64,000 bases of DNA from Niabella sp. (GTDB lineage Bacteria; Bacteroidota; Bacteroidia; Chitinophagales; Chitinophagaceae): positions 372,001-436,000 of the forward strand of contig NZ_JASLGT010000009.1 in the NCBI RefSeq assembly GCF_030150205.1. Direction: 5' to 3'. Of this stretch, positions 27,820 through 36,875 are shown piece after piece (within the stretch, counting starts at the first letter, position 1; the number at the start of each line of letters is the position of its first letter). A program made the translations under genes and the position numbers. The notes below the pieces were generated by a model. That model did no database searches. It was not told the origin of the DNA and saw nothing but the letters and a program-made list of their open reading frames with translations.

Positions 27820-30444
27820 ATGGATTTTATGAGCAGTTCTAAAGGAAGACGATCATTTATTAAAAAGGTTGGATTGGGAAGTTTTGCGGCTGTTGCTTCA
27901 GGTGTTACAGGCGCTGTGGCTGCTCCTGGCGGCGATGGGGTGACTGGTTTATCATCGGCGCAACATACGGTAGAAGGAACAAGGGTATACAATGGCGTTT
28001 ATACGGGTGCTTACCTCAACCGGGTTGCTTTTCCCATTGGCGGCCTGGGTGCAGGCATGTTTTGCCTCGAAGGAACGGGGGCCATATCGCATATGTCGAT
28101 CAACAACCGGCCGGAAGTATTTTTTGAACCCAATGTATTTGCCGCCCTTTGTGTAAAGGGACATCAGCCGGTAGCAAAGGTGCTGGAAGGACCGGTGCCG
28201 GAATGGAAGATCTTTGGTCAGCGGGGAACCGGCAATGGAGCCAGCGGCACCAGCTACGGACTGCCCCGGTTTAGCAGTGCTTCCTTCCGGGCGCGTTTTC
28301 CTTTTGCTGCTATTGAACTGGAGGATGCCGAAATACCGCTTAAGATTACCCTTAATGGCTGGAGCCCTTTTATTCCCGGCAATGAAGATGATTCCGGTTT
28401 ACCGGTTGGTGCTCTGGAATATACATTTGCCAATCATTCTTCAAAAACGGTAGAGGCGGTGTTTTCTTATAATGCCCGCAATTTTGTGGCCAGGGGAGAA
28501 CGGGGACGCATCCGGAAAATGGATAACGGCTTTATTCTTTCCCAGGAGCCGGGTAAGGAAAAGCCCTTTACAAAAACAGACTTTGTTATCTATACAACAA
28601 CAGATCAGCAACCGGTGATCGATTATTGCTGGTTCCGGGGCGGCTGGTTCGATCCGCTGACAATGATCTGGAATACGATCGAGTCGGGGGCGGTACAGGA
28701 TCATGCTCCGGTAGAGTGGGATGCCCCAGGTGCCTCTTTATTTGTGCCGTTGACCATCGCACCGGGTGCCCAGAAAACGGTGCGGGTAATGATGGCCTGG
28801 TATGTGCCGGAGTCGGACCTGCGTATACAGGACAAGGGTCCGGATGGGAAGGAACATTGCAATAGTGCGGAATGTTGCATCTCGCCGGCAGATTCCGGTC
28901 TGGAGTCTTATGTGAAATTTACGGGAGATAAATACAAACCCTGGTATGCCGCTAAATTTAAAGACCTGCAGGCGGTTGCCGCTTACTGGGCACAGCACTA
29001 TGCGGAATTAAAACGGACTTCAACGCTATTTAAAGATGCATTTTACAACAGTACATTGCCGCCCGAAGTGATTGAAGCCGTGGCGGCCAATCTTACGATA
29101 TTAAAATCACCCACGGTATTGCGACAGTTCGACGGGCGTATGTGGGCCTGGGAAGGATGCGGCGATGATAATGGCTGTTGCCATGGAACCTGTACGCATG
29201 TATGGAATTATGCACAGGCCGTTTGTCATTTGTTTCCAAGATTGGAACTTGGATTGCGGAATACCGAATTTTGCGAAAACCAAAGTGCTCCGGGGCACCA
29301 GACCTTCCGGGCCAATATGCCCATCAGCCCGGTGAAGCACGATTTTCATGCGGCGGCGGACGGACAGCTGGGCGGCATTATGAAAGTGCACCGGGAATGG
29401 CGCATTCATGGAAATACTACATGGCTGAAAAAGATATACCCGCTGGCAAAACGCAGCCTGGATTATTGCATCGAAACCTGGGATCCAATGCACAAAGGTG
29501 TTTTGGAAGAACCGCATCACAATACCTATGATATCGAATTCTGGGGACCGGACGCGATGTGCACGACCTTTTACCTGGGAGCATTACAGTCCATCATCGC
29601 CATGGGCAGTTTTTTAAAGGAAGAGATAACATCCTATCAATCCCTGTTGGAAAAAGGAAAGACCTACCTGGAAAATCAGTTGTATAACGGGGAGTTCTTT
29701 TTTCAGAAGATACAATGGGAAGGCTTAAAGGCAAAAAGCCCTGCAGAAGCGCAATCCTTTGGCGGCGCCTATTCTAAAGAGGCGGTTGAAATCCTGCAGA
29801 AAGAGGGACCCAAGTATCAGTATGGCCGGGGATGTTTATCGGATGGGGTGCTGGGCAGCTGGATCGCGGCCGTTTGCGGACTGGAAGATCCGGTTGATCC
29901 GCAAAAGATCAGCAGTCACCTGCTTTCCGTACACCGGTATAATTTAAAGAAAAGTTTGAAAGGACATGTAAACCCCCAGCGGCCGGCGTATGCCCTGGGA
30001 AGTGAAGGCGGACTGCTGTTATGTACCTGGCCCAAAGGTGGTAAATTGTCATTGCCGTTTGTGTACAGTAATGAGGTGTGGACGGGGATCGAATACCAGG
30101 TAGCTGCGCATTTAATGATGATGGGCAAAGTAAAGGAAGGACTGGATATTGTGCGGGCCTGCCGCGACCGTTATAACGGTAAGGTACGGAATCCATTTAA
30201 TGAATATGAGTGTGGCCACTGGTACGCCAGGGCGATGGCAAGCTACGGTATGTTGCAGGGGCTTACAGGCTTGCGGTATGATGCCGTAGACAAAACCCTG
30301 TATATCCGTTCAAGGGTTGGCGATTTTACCAGCTTTCTTTCCACCGCTTCCGGGTTTGGTACCGTGACGTATAAAAATAAAAAAGCAACCCTTAAAGTAG
30401 TGCACGGAAAGATTGATATAAACGAAATCAGAATACTGGTTTAA
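27820..30444 (+). CDS. GH116 glycoside hydrolase with twin-arginine signal
   Basis: An 874-residue protein (865 if the second ATG at 27829 is used). The N terminus has a twin-arginine signal, GRRSFIKKVGLGSFAA, pointing to export of the folded protein. The GH116 (GBA2-like) marks are FPIGGLGAGMFCLEGTG near residue 70 and a segment at 444-464, WEGCGDD...HGTCTHVWNY, where the nucleophile region lies. NTYD (568-571) aligns its Asp with the acid/base of the family. Known GH116 enzymes are beta-glucosidases, beta-xylosidases and beta-glucosylceramidases, and an exo-beta-D-arabinofuranosidase from an actinobacterium has been reported. Given the neighbours, the last activity is favoured. Several Cys (447, 453, 454, 458) cluster in the active-site loop. 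Confidence 0.85.
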   Translation: MDFMSSSKGRRSFIKKVGLGSFAAVASGVTGAVAAPGGDGVTGLSSAQHTVEGTRVYNGVYTGAYLNRVAFPIGGLGAGMFCLEGTGAISHMSINNRPEVFFEPNVFAALCVKGHQPVAKVLEGPVPEWKIFGQRGTGNGASGTSYGLPRFSSASFRARFPFAAIELEDAEIPLKITLNGWSPFIPGNEDDSGLPVGALEYTFANHSSKTVEAVFSYNARNFVARGERGRIRKMDNGFILSQEPGKEKPFTKTDFVIYTTTDQQPVIDYCWFRGGWFDPLTMIWNTIESGAVQDHAPVEWDAPGASLFVPLTIAPGAQKTVRVMMAWYVPESDLRIQDKGPDGKEHCNSAECCISPADSGLESYVKFTGDKYKPWYAAKFKDLQAVAAYWAQHYAELKRTSTLFKDAFYNSTLPPEVIEAVAANLTILKSPTVLRQFDGRMWAWEGCGDDNGCCHGTCTHVWNYAQAVCHLFPRLELGLRNTEFCENQSAPGHQTFRANMPISPVKHDFHAAADGQLGGIMKVHREWRIHGNTTWLKKIYPLAKRSLDYCIETWDPMHKGVLEEPHHNTYDIEFWGPDAMCTTFYLGALQSIIAMGSFLKEEITSYQSLLEKGKTYLENQLYNGEFFFQKIQWEGLKAKSPAEAQSFGGAYSKEAVEILQKEGPKYQYGRGCLSDGVLGSWIAAVCGLEDPVDPQKISSHLLSVHRYNLKKSLKGHVNPQRPAYALGSEGGLLLCTWPKGGKLSLPFVYSNEVWTGIEYQVAAHLMMMGKVKEGLDIVRACRDRYNGKVRNPFNEYECGHWYARAMASYGMLQGLTGLRYDAVDKTLYIRSRVGDFTSFLSTASGFGTVTYKNKKATLKVVHGKIDINEIRILV

Positions 30445-30547
30445 TGCGGCTGCGGGATGATAGCCTTCGGACCGGTTTGCCTATAACATTGCATCCGTGT
30501 TATCATCAAAACTGAAAATGGATTTATTTGTATAAACAGACGATCAG

Positions 30548-31678
30548 GTGCAACGGTTGATATTTATTTTATTGCTGCAGGTGATTACCGGTATACCGGA
30601 GCACAAAAACTCCGGACGACCGCCAGAAGTGGTACCTTACAAGGTGGAACGGATCGCGCGTGTTACGGGTGCTACGGGTGTGCATGAAACCTTGCCCAAT
30701 CCGAACCGCACAGATCTGCATTATAATGTGGGTGGTACCGACCTGGGCATTGCATGGAAGATGGGCAATGGAGCCGTTGGCTTGTTCTTTGGGGATACCT
30801 ATGGCCGTGACTTCAGGCCGGGAGCAGGTGGCCCGGGTAATGCAGGTGACTGGCGTTCGAATGTGCTGGCATTTTCTACCGATAAGGATTTGTCCGATGG
30901 TATAACCATTGACGAAATGTTGCCGGATAAAAATGGCAATGCCAGAGCGGTAATTGCCAGCCGGCATGACCCGGATTGTAAGGGAGAACATACCCTGATC
31001 CCTACGGCGGCTATTCACGCAGGTGATGCAGATTATGTGCATTGTATGAATATTCATTGCTGGGAGGTCCCGGGGAAATGGAAAACGAATTACTCTGCAT
31101 TGTACCGTTCTTCCGATAATGGAAAAAGCTGGAGCCGTTGTACGGGCGTTCAGTTTGGATCCGAAAGCAGGTTTGCACAAGCTGCCTTTGTAAAAAGAAA
31201 GGGTATGGTGTACCTGCTGGGGACGCCCGCCGGCCGCCATGGAGCCATTTACCTGGCGCGGGTAAGCGAGCAGGCGCTGGCTTTTGGGGATCAGTACGAA
31301 TACTGGAATGAAGGCCGGGGCTGGGTAAAGAAGGATGAAGCATTTGCAACACCGGTGATAGCAGCACCGGCAGGAGAGCTGTCGGTTACTTATAATGAAA
31401 CCCTTCAACGGTGGATTGTTGTATACCTGGATGTAAGCCGGAAAGCGCTGGTATTGCGCGATTCAAAGGAAATTGAAAAGGGGTGGAGTCCACCGAAGAT
31501 CCTGGTAAGGAGTGCCGATTACCCGGGGTTATATGGGTCCTTTATTTATCCTTTAGAAACAGCAGGTACCCGTTTGTATTTCCTGATGTCGGTTTGGAAG
31601 GATTATAATGTGTTTTTAATGAAGGCCGATCTGAAGCTGGCAGAATGGCTAACAACAAATAGTAGTCCCATAGAATAG
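30548..31678 (+). CDS. GH183 (DUF4185) endo-D-arabinanase-like protein
   Basis: A 376-residue secreted protein. The start is GTG at 30548: the frame has a stop at 30533-30535 and no ATG before the hydrophobic signal segment (RLIFILLLQVITG). The DUF4185 propeller is recognisable from VGGTDLGIAW (D65) and LFFGDTYG (D83), then GDWRSNVLAFSTD, RHDPDC, NYSALYRSSDNGKSW and SVTYNETLQRW. DUF4185 was renamed GH183 after members from a gut Bacteroidota and from actinobacteria were shown to be endo-D-arabinanases. It would make the first cuts in the polymer. It ends the locus, 103 bases after the GH116 gene. DUF4185 is broad, so activity is inferred. Confidence 0.82.
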   Translation: MQRLIFILLLQVITGIPEHKNSGRPPEVVPYKVERIARVTGATGVHETLPNPNRTDLHYNVGGTDLGIAWKMGNGAVGLFFGDTYGRDFRPGAGGPGNAGDWRSNVLAFSTDKDLSDGITIDEMLPDKNGNARAVIASRHDPDCKGEHTLIPTAAIHAGDADYVHCMNIHCWEVPGKWKTNYSALYRSSDNGKSWSRCTGVQFGSESRFAQAAFVKRKGMVYLLGTPAGRHGAIYLARVSEQALAFGDQYEYWNEGRGWVKKDEAFATPVIAAPAGELSVTYNETLQRWIVVYLDVSRKALVLRDSKEIEKGWSPPKILVRSADYPGLYGSFIYPLETAGTRLYFLMSVWKDYNVFLMKADLKLAEWLTTNSSPIE

Positions 31679-31689
31679 CTGGTAATGTA

Positions 31690-31720
31690 AAAGAGGCAAT
31701 CCTACAGACTGCCCCTTTTT
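31690..31720 (+). terminator. probable terminator between converging units
   Basis: AAAGAGGCAATC pairs with GACTGCCCCTTT (two mismatches, five-base loop) and is followed by T residues. It lies between the end of the GH183 gene and the end of the SusD 3 gene on the other strand. Confidence 0.65.
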
Positions 31721-31741
31721 ACTATTTAATGAAAGCAAAAC

Positions 31742-33316
31742 TTAAAAATTCGGACCACCAGTGTCCCACCATAAACGGGTGGCGATATCATCTTTGGCTC
31801 CGGCTCCCATTTTACCAACGGCATCCGTTACCGCCGCCGTGTTGCCCGTTCTTTCAGCATTGATAAACGGCATCCGTTTGATCCACTGATCTGCTGCTAT
31901 AACACCCCAATCCGGACCGCTGTCGTTCTTGGCAACATGAGGTATTTTAGGATATCCGGTTCTTCTGAAGTCCACCCAGGCTTCCAGTGTTTGTGTAAAC
32001 GCCGCAAGATATTTTTGGGTAATAATCTTTTCTAATTTCAATTCATTATTATCCGCGGCATTCCATGCAACCGTAATGGTAGACGCTGCTGTAAAATTAT
32101 TCCGGGAGTCTTTAGGGTCTACGTAGCTGATGGGTTTGCTCACCGCGTCAGTCAGGTAGGTGTCTGCACCACTGGCACCCCAATCTTCAAACGATAATTT
32201 TATACCGTTTTCATAATTGGTCTTGGGGTCCCCAGCACCGGCCCAGCCTCTAAGGCCTGCTTCCGCTTTAAGAAAAGCCACTTCAGCTGCACAAAAATCC
32301 CTTCTTTTGGTAACGCTTTTAAAGTCTTCCGATACTTTGGAGAACGGAACACGGTCGGCTTTTGCATTGATATAAGCGCCATTGCGAATACCTTTATAAG
32401 GGATGTCAGGATGGTCGGCGGCCAGGCTTGCATTACTCAGGGGGGCGAAATATTTAGAAATCCGGCCATCTTTCAATCCTACCATAAAGGATTCAATTAC
32501 GGCTCCCATACGGGTATCATCCCACTCGTAGCAAATCTGTGCTACTGGCATCACAGCTCCATTCAGCGAATTGACGAAGTTGTCTGCATTGGTAGCAATT
32601 AATCCGGCGGCATCGCTCAATGCTTTTTCTCCTTGTATTTTGGCGGTTGCGGGGTCCACTTTTGACAGGCGCATGGCCAGCCTCAGGCGTAAGGAATTTA
32701 CCACTTTCATCCATTGGGGAATACTGCCTTTGTAGTTGGTAGGGTCAAATTTTGTAAATCTTTTATCCGCTGCATTTGCTCTGAAGTCTGATTGAATAGA
32801 ATCCAGCTGCTTAAAGAAAAGTGCATATAAATCAGACTCCTTATCGTAAAGAATAGAAGCTGCAGAGCTACCGTAATTACTGTAGATAACCGGTCCGTGT
32901 ATGGCGGTTAATTTAGATACGGCCAGTATGCGTACCAATTTAGCCCAGGTGCCGAAAAGCGGCTGTTTATTTTCATCTGCTAATTGGAGCACCTGTTTTG
33001 CAGGCGACATTACGCTTCCGTATACACGGTTCCAGTAACTGTTCCAGCGAATGTAGTAAGTGGTATTATTTACATTGCCCACGAAATCGGTGGGCGTTCC
33101 CATATATCCCATCCAGTTGTCGTAACAAAGATCTTCTTCCACCTGGTGGCCGTTCAGGTTGAATATCATACCGGAAAAAGGAGAACCTAACAGGTTGAAA
33201 TCCTGTTTAAGCATCTCATCGGAAATTTGATTGGGGTTCTGGTTCGCCGTCTCAAAGCCTTTTGTGCACGAACCCAATGCAATCAAACATATTAGTGCAA
33301 CAATTATTTGTTTCAT
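31742..33316 (-). CDS. SusD-like lipoprotein 3 (SusD-like_2 type)
   Basis: A 524-residue lipoprotein with lipobox ALGSC (C17) and the start TKGFETANQNPNQ, typical of the variant SusD group (SusD-like_2). Further marks are YSNYGSS with ILYDKESDLY and a QKYLAAFTQTLEAWVDFRRTG motif near the C terminus. It is encoded 19 bases after the SusC 3 gene. In known systems this SusD type is often paired with importers for small glycans or peptides. No hydrolase lies next to it in the window, so the ligand is open. Confidence 0.93.
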   Translation of the reverse strand: MKQIIVALICLIALGSCTKGFETANQNPNQISDEMLKQDFNLLGSPFSGMIFNLNGHQVEEDLCYDNWMGYMGTPTDFVGNVNNTTYYIRWNSYWNRVYGSVMSPAKQVLQLADENKQPLFGTWAKLVRILAVSKLTAIHGPVIYSNYGSSAASILYDKESDLYALFFKQLDSIQSDFRANAADKRFTKFDPTNYKGSIPQWMKVVNSLRLRLAMRLSKVDPATAKIQGEKALSDAAGLIATNADNFVNSLNGAVMPVAQICYEWDDTRMGAVIESFMVGLKDGRISKYFAPLSNASLAADHPDIPYKGIRNGAYINAKADRVPFSKVSEDFKSVTKRRDFCAAEVAFLKAEAGLRGWAGAGDPKTNYENGIKLSFEDWGASGADTYLTDAVSKPISYVDPKDSRNNFTAASTITVAWNAADNNELKLEKIITQKYLAAFTQTLEAWVDFRRTGYPKIPHVAKNDSGPDWGVIAADQWIKRMPFINAERTGNTAAVTDAVGKMGAGAKDDIATRLWWDTGGPNF

Positions 33317-33335
33317 GTTGATTTGATTTAAAATT

Positions 33336-36300
33336 CTAAAATGTAAACTTCACGTTGAACCCGAATGACCGGGTGGAAGGCAGGCTAAATACATCATTTG
33401 ACTGCATGGCATTACCGGTACTCATGGCCTGTTCCGGATCAAAAGGCGCTTTTTTATAGAAGAAGAATAAATTTCTTCCTACCAGGGAAACGGAAGCATC
33501 TTTAAATATGGGGTTTGCGCTCTTCGATCTAAAGTTGTAACCAAATACCAATTGTCCCAGTCTGACATTGGTTCTGGAAAATATGTAGGGTTCCATGATC
33601 TTATTTCTATCGCCTACGGCGGAATAATAAGTAGCCGGATCAATACTGGTTACGGCCGTTGTGCCCAAAATTGCGTTAATGGGTACGGCGCCCTGGTCCC
33701 GTGCTGCGGCTGTTCTTTCGCTTACGCCATAGGAGTCCAGGAATGCTTCTGTTTTTGAAAAGGCAACACCGCCAAATTTCCCGTTAACCAGGAAGCTTGC
33801 AAAGAAATTGTTATAACTGAAGTTATTGCTCCATCCAAGCAGGAAGTCGGGGTTCGCATTCCCTACTTTTTCCTGGGTAGGCGCTTTGGTGGGTACCGCT
33901 TTGTCGCTCAGAATGATCTGGCCGGAGGCGTTTCTTGCAAACTTATAGATATACACATCATTGAAAGAACCTCCAGCTTTAATAATAGAGGCAAAGCCCT
34001 CATCGTCGCCACCCACCTGGTAGTTCGGATTAGTGGCAATTAACTCCACAATTTTATTGGTGTTCCGGGAGCCGTTAAAAGCCGTTCTCCAGCTAAATTT
34101 TTGCGTGCGTACGGGGTCTGCACTCAGCGTGAACTCAAATCCATGGTTGTCGATCTTACCGGCATTTACATAGTAGGTGGTGAAACCTGAGCCGGAAGGT
34201 GCTGCAAGGGTAAGGAATTGATTGGTGCTGATGTCTTTATAGTACGTAAAGTCGAAACCAAGTCTTCCATCGAAAAACCGGGTCTCAATTCCATACTCAT
34301 TGCTCACGATTTTTTCGGGTTTTAGGTTGGTGAAGGGAACCTGTGTATTTCTATTGATGCCACCGATGCCATCGGGGCCACCCGCACCCCCGATGGTATT
34401 CCAGGGGTTTACTACGTTGAACGGTACTTCATTGGCAGTTTGGGAAAAGGAAGCCCGCAGTTTTAAAAATGAAATGGCTTTGGGCAGCTGTACCATTTTG
34501 TTGACAATGATGCTTCCACCGATAGACGGATACAGGTACGAGTCATTTCCTGTAAGAGCCAGTGTGGATGCCCAGTCATTGCGGGCTGCCAGATCCAGGA
34601 ATGCCATTTCCTTGTAGCCGATAGTTGCGTTTGCAAAAGCACCTTCTTTTATAGTGGTACTACCGGTACTGTTAATGATTACATTGTAGGGGATATTGGC
34701 AAGTGTGAAAAAGTTGGGGTATTGTAAAGCTACCGTACCATTGTTTACGTTCATGCCGTCATTAAAAATATTCTTCTGGTAGCTAAGACCTGCCAGTGTA
34801 TTTAGGCTGATGGCCCCAAATGTTTTGTTATAGGTTAAAATTCCATCCGTATACAACGATTGGTCGGTATATTTTGTATAATCCCATTTACCATTGGCAC
34901 TTACGCTTACGGTATTGCCGTTTGCTGCATAACGATAGTCCCGTACAACATTATTATAATCTATATTTCCCCGCACTTCAAACCGGAGACCTTCTGCAAT
35001 GTCGTAAGCCAATTTCAGGTTCGCAATGGCGCGTTTGGAAGTGGCCAGCTTAGGATCCTTGTAAATTTCCCAATAAGGATTGTTTTGTTTTTCCTCGGTA
35101 GAGTACCAGTTCATTTTGTACATATTCCGGGTACTGTCGAATACCTGGTAATTGTTTTTGTACGTATCGAAATTTCGGTCTCTGGCAAATAAATACAAAC
35201 CGGTAAGAGGGTTATTATAGTATCCGGCCCCGGGGCGGTTTTTAGATATTTCCCCAGACAGGATTATGTTTGAACTGATCGTCAGCTTGTCGTTAAACAA
35301 TTTGGTGCTTTGATTAAAAGCAAAATTGTTTTTGCTGTAGGTGTTGGTCGGCATCACACCGGTTGCCGAAATATTCGCATACGAAAAATAAACCGTTGTT
35401 TTATCGTTTCCACCGGCTATGGATACCGAATTGGTTGCAGTAACGCCTGTCCGGAAAAAGTCCTTAATATAGTTTTTCTGATAATTATCGGAGGTAATAT
35501 TTACTACCGGCGACTTCTGCATATTAATAAGATCCGTTGGCTTTATTCCGTCCACGCCAGTAGGGTCAACTTTGGGATAAACCCAGCTGTAATCCCCGCC
35601 GGTAGTTCCATAACGGTATTGAAATTTGGGAAGCCCAGATACCTGCTCAAAAACAGTGCTTGAATTAAAGTCGACCGACATCTTTCCCGTCCGCCCTTTT
35701 TTAGTAGTAATTAAGATTACACCATTAGCGCCCTGACTACCATAAAGAATGGCGGCGTTGGCTCCTCTTAAAACGTTGATACTTTCAATATCGGAAGGGT
35801 TGATCGAGGAAAGACCATCTCCTCCATCGGTGCCTCCATAAGAACCGGGCTGTGCGGTTTTGTTGTTCACCAGAGGAATACCATCAATTACATATAGCGC
35901 TTCACTTGTTCCAAGCAACGATTTATTACCTCTGAGTACGGCTTTGGTAGAACCTCCGGCGCCGGAGCCACTCACCTTGATATCAAGGCCTGCCGCCTTA
36001 CCACTTAAGGCGTCTACAAAGTTTGTATTGGATGCTTTCCTTAGCTCGTCGCCACCCACTGTTTGTGAGGCATAGGTCAACGATGCTTTATTTCGTTTAA
36101 TACCCAATGCTGTTACAACTACGGATGTTAATTCAGTGGCTGATGACTGAAGGGTTACATTCAGTTCATCACTGTTTTTGACCGCAACTTCCTGGGTGAG
36201 ATAACCCACATAAGAAAAAACCAGGGTTTCTCCAACAGCGGCTTTAAAGTTGTATTTTCCATCAGCGTCCGTAAGTACGGCCCTGTTTGATTTTTTGATG

Positions 36301-36431
36301 GAAATGGTTACACCCGATAAGGGTGATCCGTCTGCTCCGGTAACACGACCGTGTACTGCTTTGTCCTGGGCCTGCACCGCAAAAGTGCATAGCAGGGACA
36401 GGCAGAAGGCAAGGAATTGTTTTGCTTTCAT
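33336..36431 (-). CDS. SusC-like TonB-dependent outer-membrane transporter 3
   Basis: The start at 36431 is chosen because it begins a clean signal peptide (MKAKQFLAFCLSLLCTFAVQ); an upstream in-frame codon at 36587 would add 52 unlikely residues. The 1031-residue protein has a carboxypeptidase-regulatory-like domain (about 25-105) and a plug beginning SVVVTALGIKRNK with VLRGNKS, YVIDGIPL and GSQGANGVILITTKKG. The barrel ends FGFNVKFTF. It is not closely similar to SusC 1 or 2 and has no LacI operator copy upstream, so it belongs to a different system. It is paired with SusD 3. Confidence 0.95.
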   Translation of the reverse strand: MKAKQFLAFCLSLLCTFAVQAQDKAVHGRVTGADGSPLSGVTISIKKSNRAVLTDADGKYNFKAAVGETLVFSYVGYLTQEVAVKNSDELNVTLQSSATELTSVVVTALGIKRNKASLTYASQTVGGDELRKASNTNFVDALSGKAAGLDIKVSGSGAGGSTKAVLRGNKSLLGTSEALYVIDGIPLVNNKTAQPGSYGGTDGGDGLSSINPSDIESINVLRGANAAILYGSQGANGVILITTKKGRTGKMSVDFNSSTVFEQVSGLPKFQYRYGTTGGDYSWVYPKVDPTGVDGIKPTDLINMQKSPVVNITSDNYQKNYIKDFFRTGVTATNSVSIAGGNDKTTVYFSYANISATGVMPTNTYSKNNFAFNQSTKLFNDKLTISSNIILSGEISKNRPGAGYYNNPLTGLYLFARDRNFDTYKNNYQVFDSTRNMYKMNWYSTEEKQNNPYWEIYKDPKLATSKRAIANLKLAYDIAEGLRFEVRGNIDYNNVVRDYRYAANGNTVSVSANGKWDYTKYTDQSLYTDGILTYNKTFGAISLNTLAGLSYQKNIFNDGMNVNNGTVALQYPNFFTLANIPYNVIINSTGSTTIKEGAFANATIGYKEMAFLDLAARNDWASTLALTGNDSYLYPSIGGSIIVNKMVQLPKAISFLKLRASFSQTANEVPFNVVNPWNTIGGAGGPDGIGGINRNTQVPFTNLKPEKIVSNEYGIETRFFDGRLGFDFTYYKDISTNQFLTLAAPSGSGFTTYYVNAGKIDNHGFEFTLSADPVRTQKFSWRTAFNGSRNTNKIVELIATNPNYQVGGDDEGFASIIKAGGSFNDVYIYKFARNASGQIILSDKAVPTKAPTQEKVGNANPDFLLGWSNNFSYNNFFASFLVNGKFGGVAFSKTEAFLDSYGVSERTAAARDQGAVPINAILGTTAVTSIDPATYYSAVGDRNKIMEPYIFSRTNVRLGQLVFGYNFRSKSANPIFKDASVSLVGRNLFFFYKKAPFDPEQAMSTGNAMQSNDVFSLPSTRSFGFNVKFTF

Positions 36432-36875
36432 TTTTGATGATAGTTTTGCTTTAATGAATAATAAAAGACTTATTAAGGAGAAACAGGATTTTGTCCTGAA
36501 TGGCAACGCACAATATTTCCCCTCGTCCACATAAAGTGGTCGTTTTTTTGTTGATACATAAAATGCACTTCCTGCTCCATAATCCAATCGATTATGGGCG
36601 ATCCCTGGGAGTCAGGGTACTGTTATTACAGCATATGCGGATTTACACGCCGGGCAGGAGGCAGAGTGCAATGGATCGTTTCGCTCTCATGTATATATGA
36701 TCTTTTGCAATGGTAAGTAATAAAATTTCATGCCAAGGGAGGCGGGAAAAGCAATTCTTTTAGCTTTTTTTCAACACATGCAGGGCACATACGCCCAGCA
36801 GAAGATGGAATGCAAATGGTTGTTTTGATTTCATGTGCGTAACCGATCTGTTTTCGTTAACAATAGGGATTTATA
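36432..36875. other. intergenic region between SusC 3 and the ROK regulator
   Basis: No convincing gene was seen on either strand, only short frames without similarity. It should hold the promoter of the SusC 3/SusD 3 operon, but no clear Bacteroidota -7 box (TAnnTTTG) stands out on the minus strand. Confidence 0.5.
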
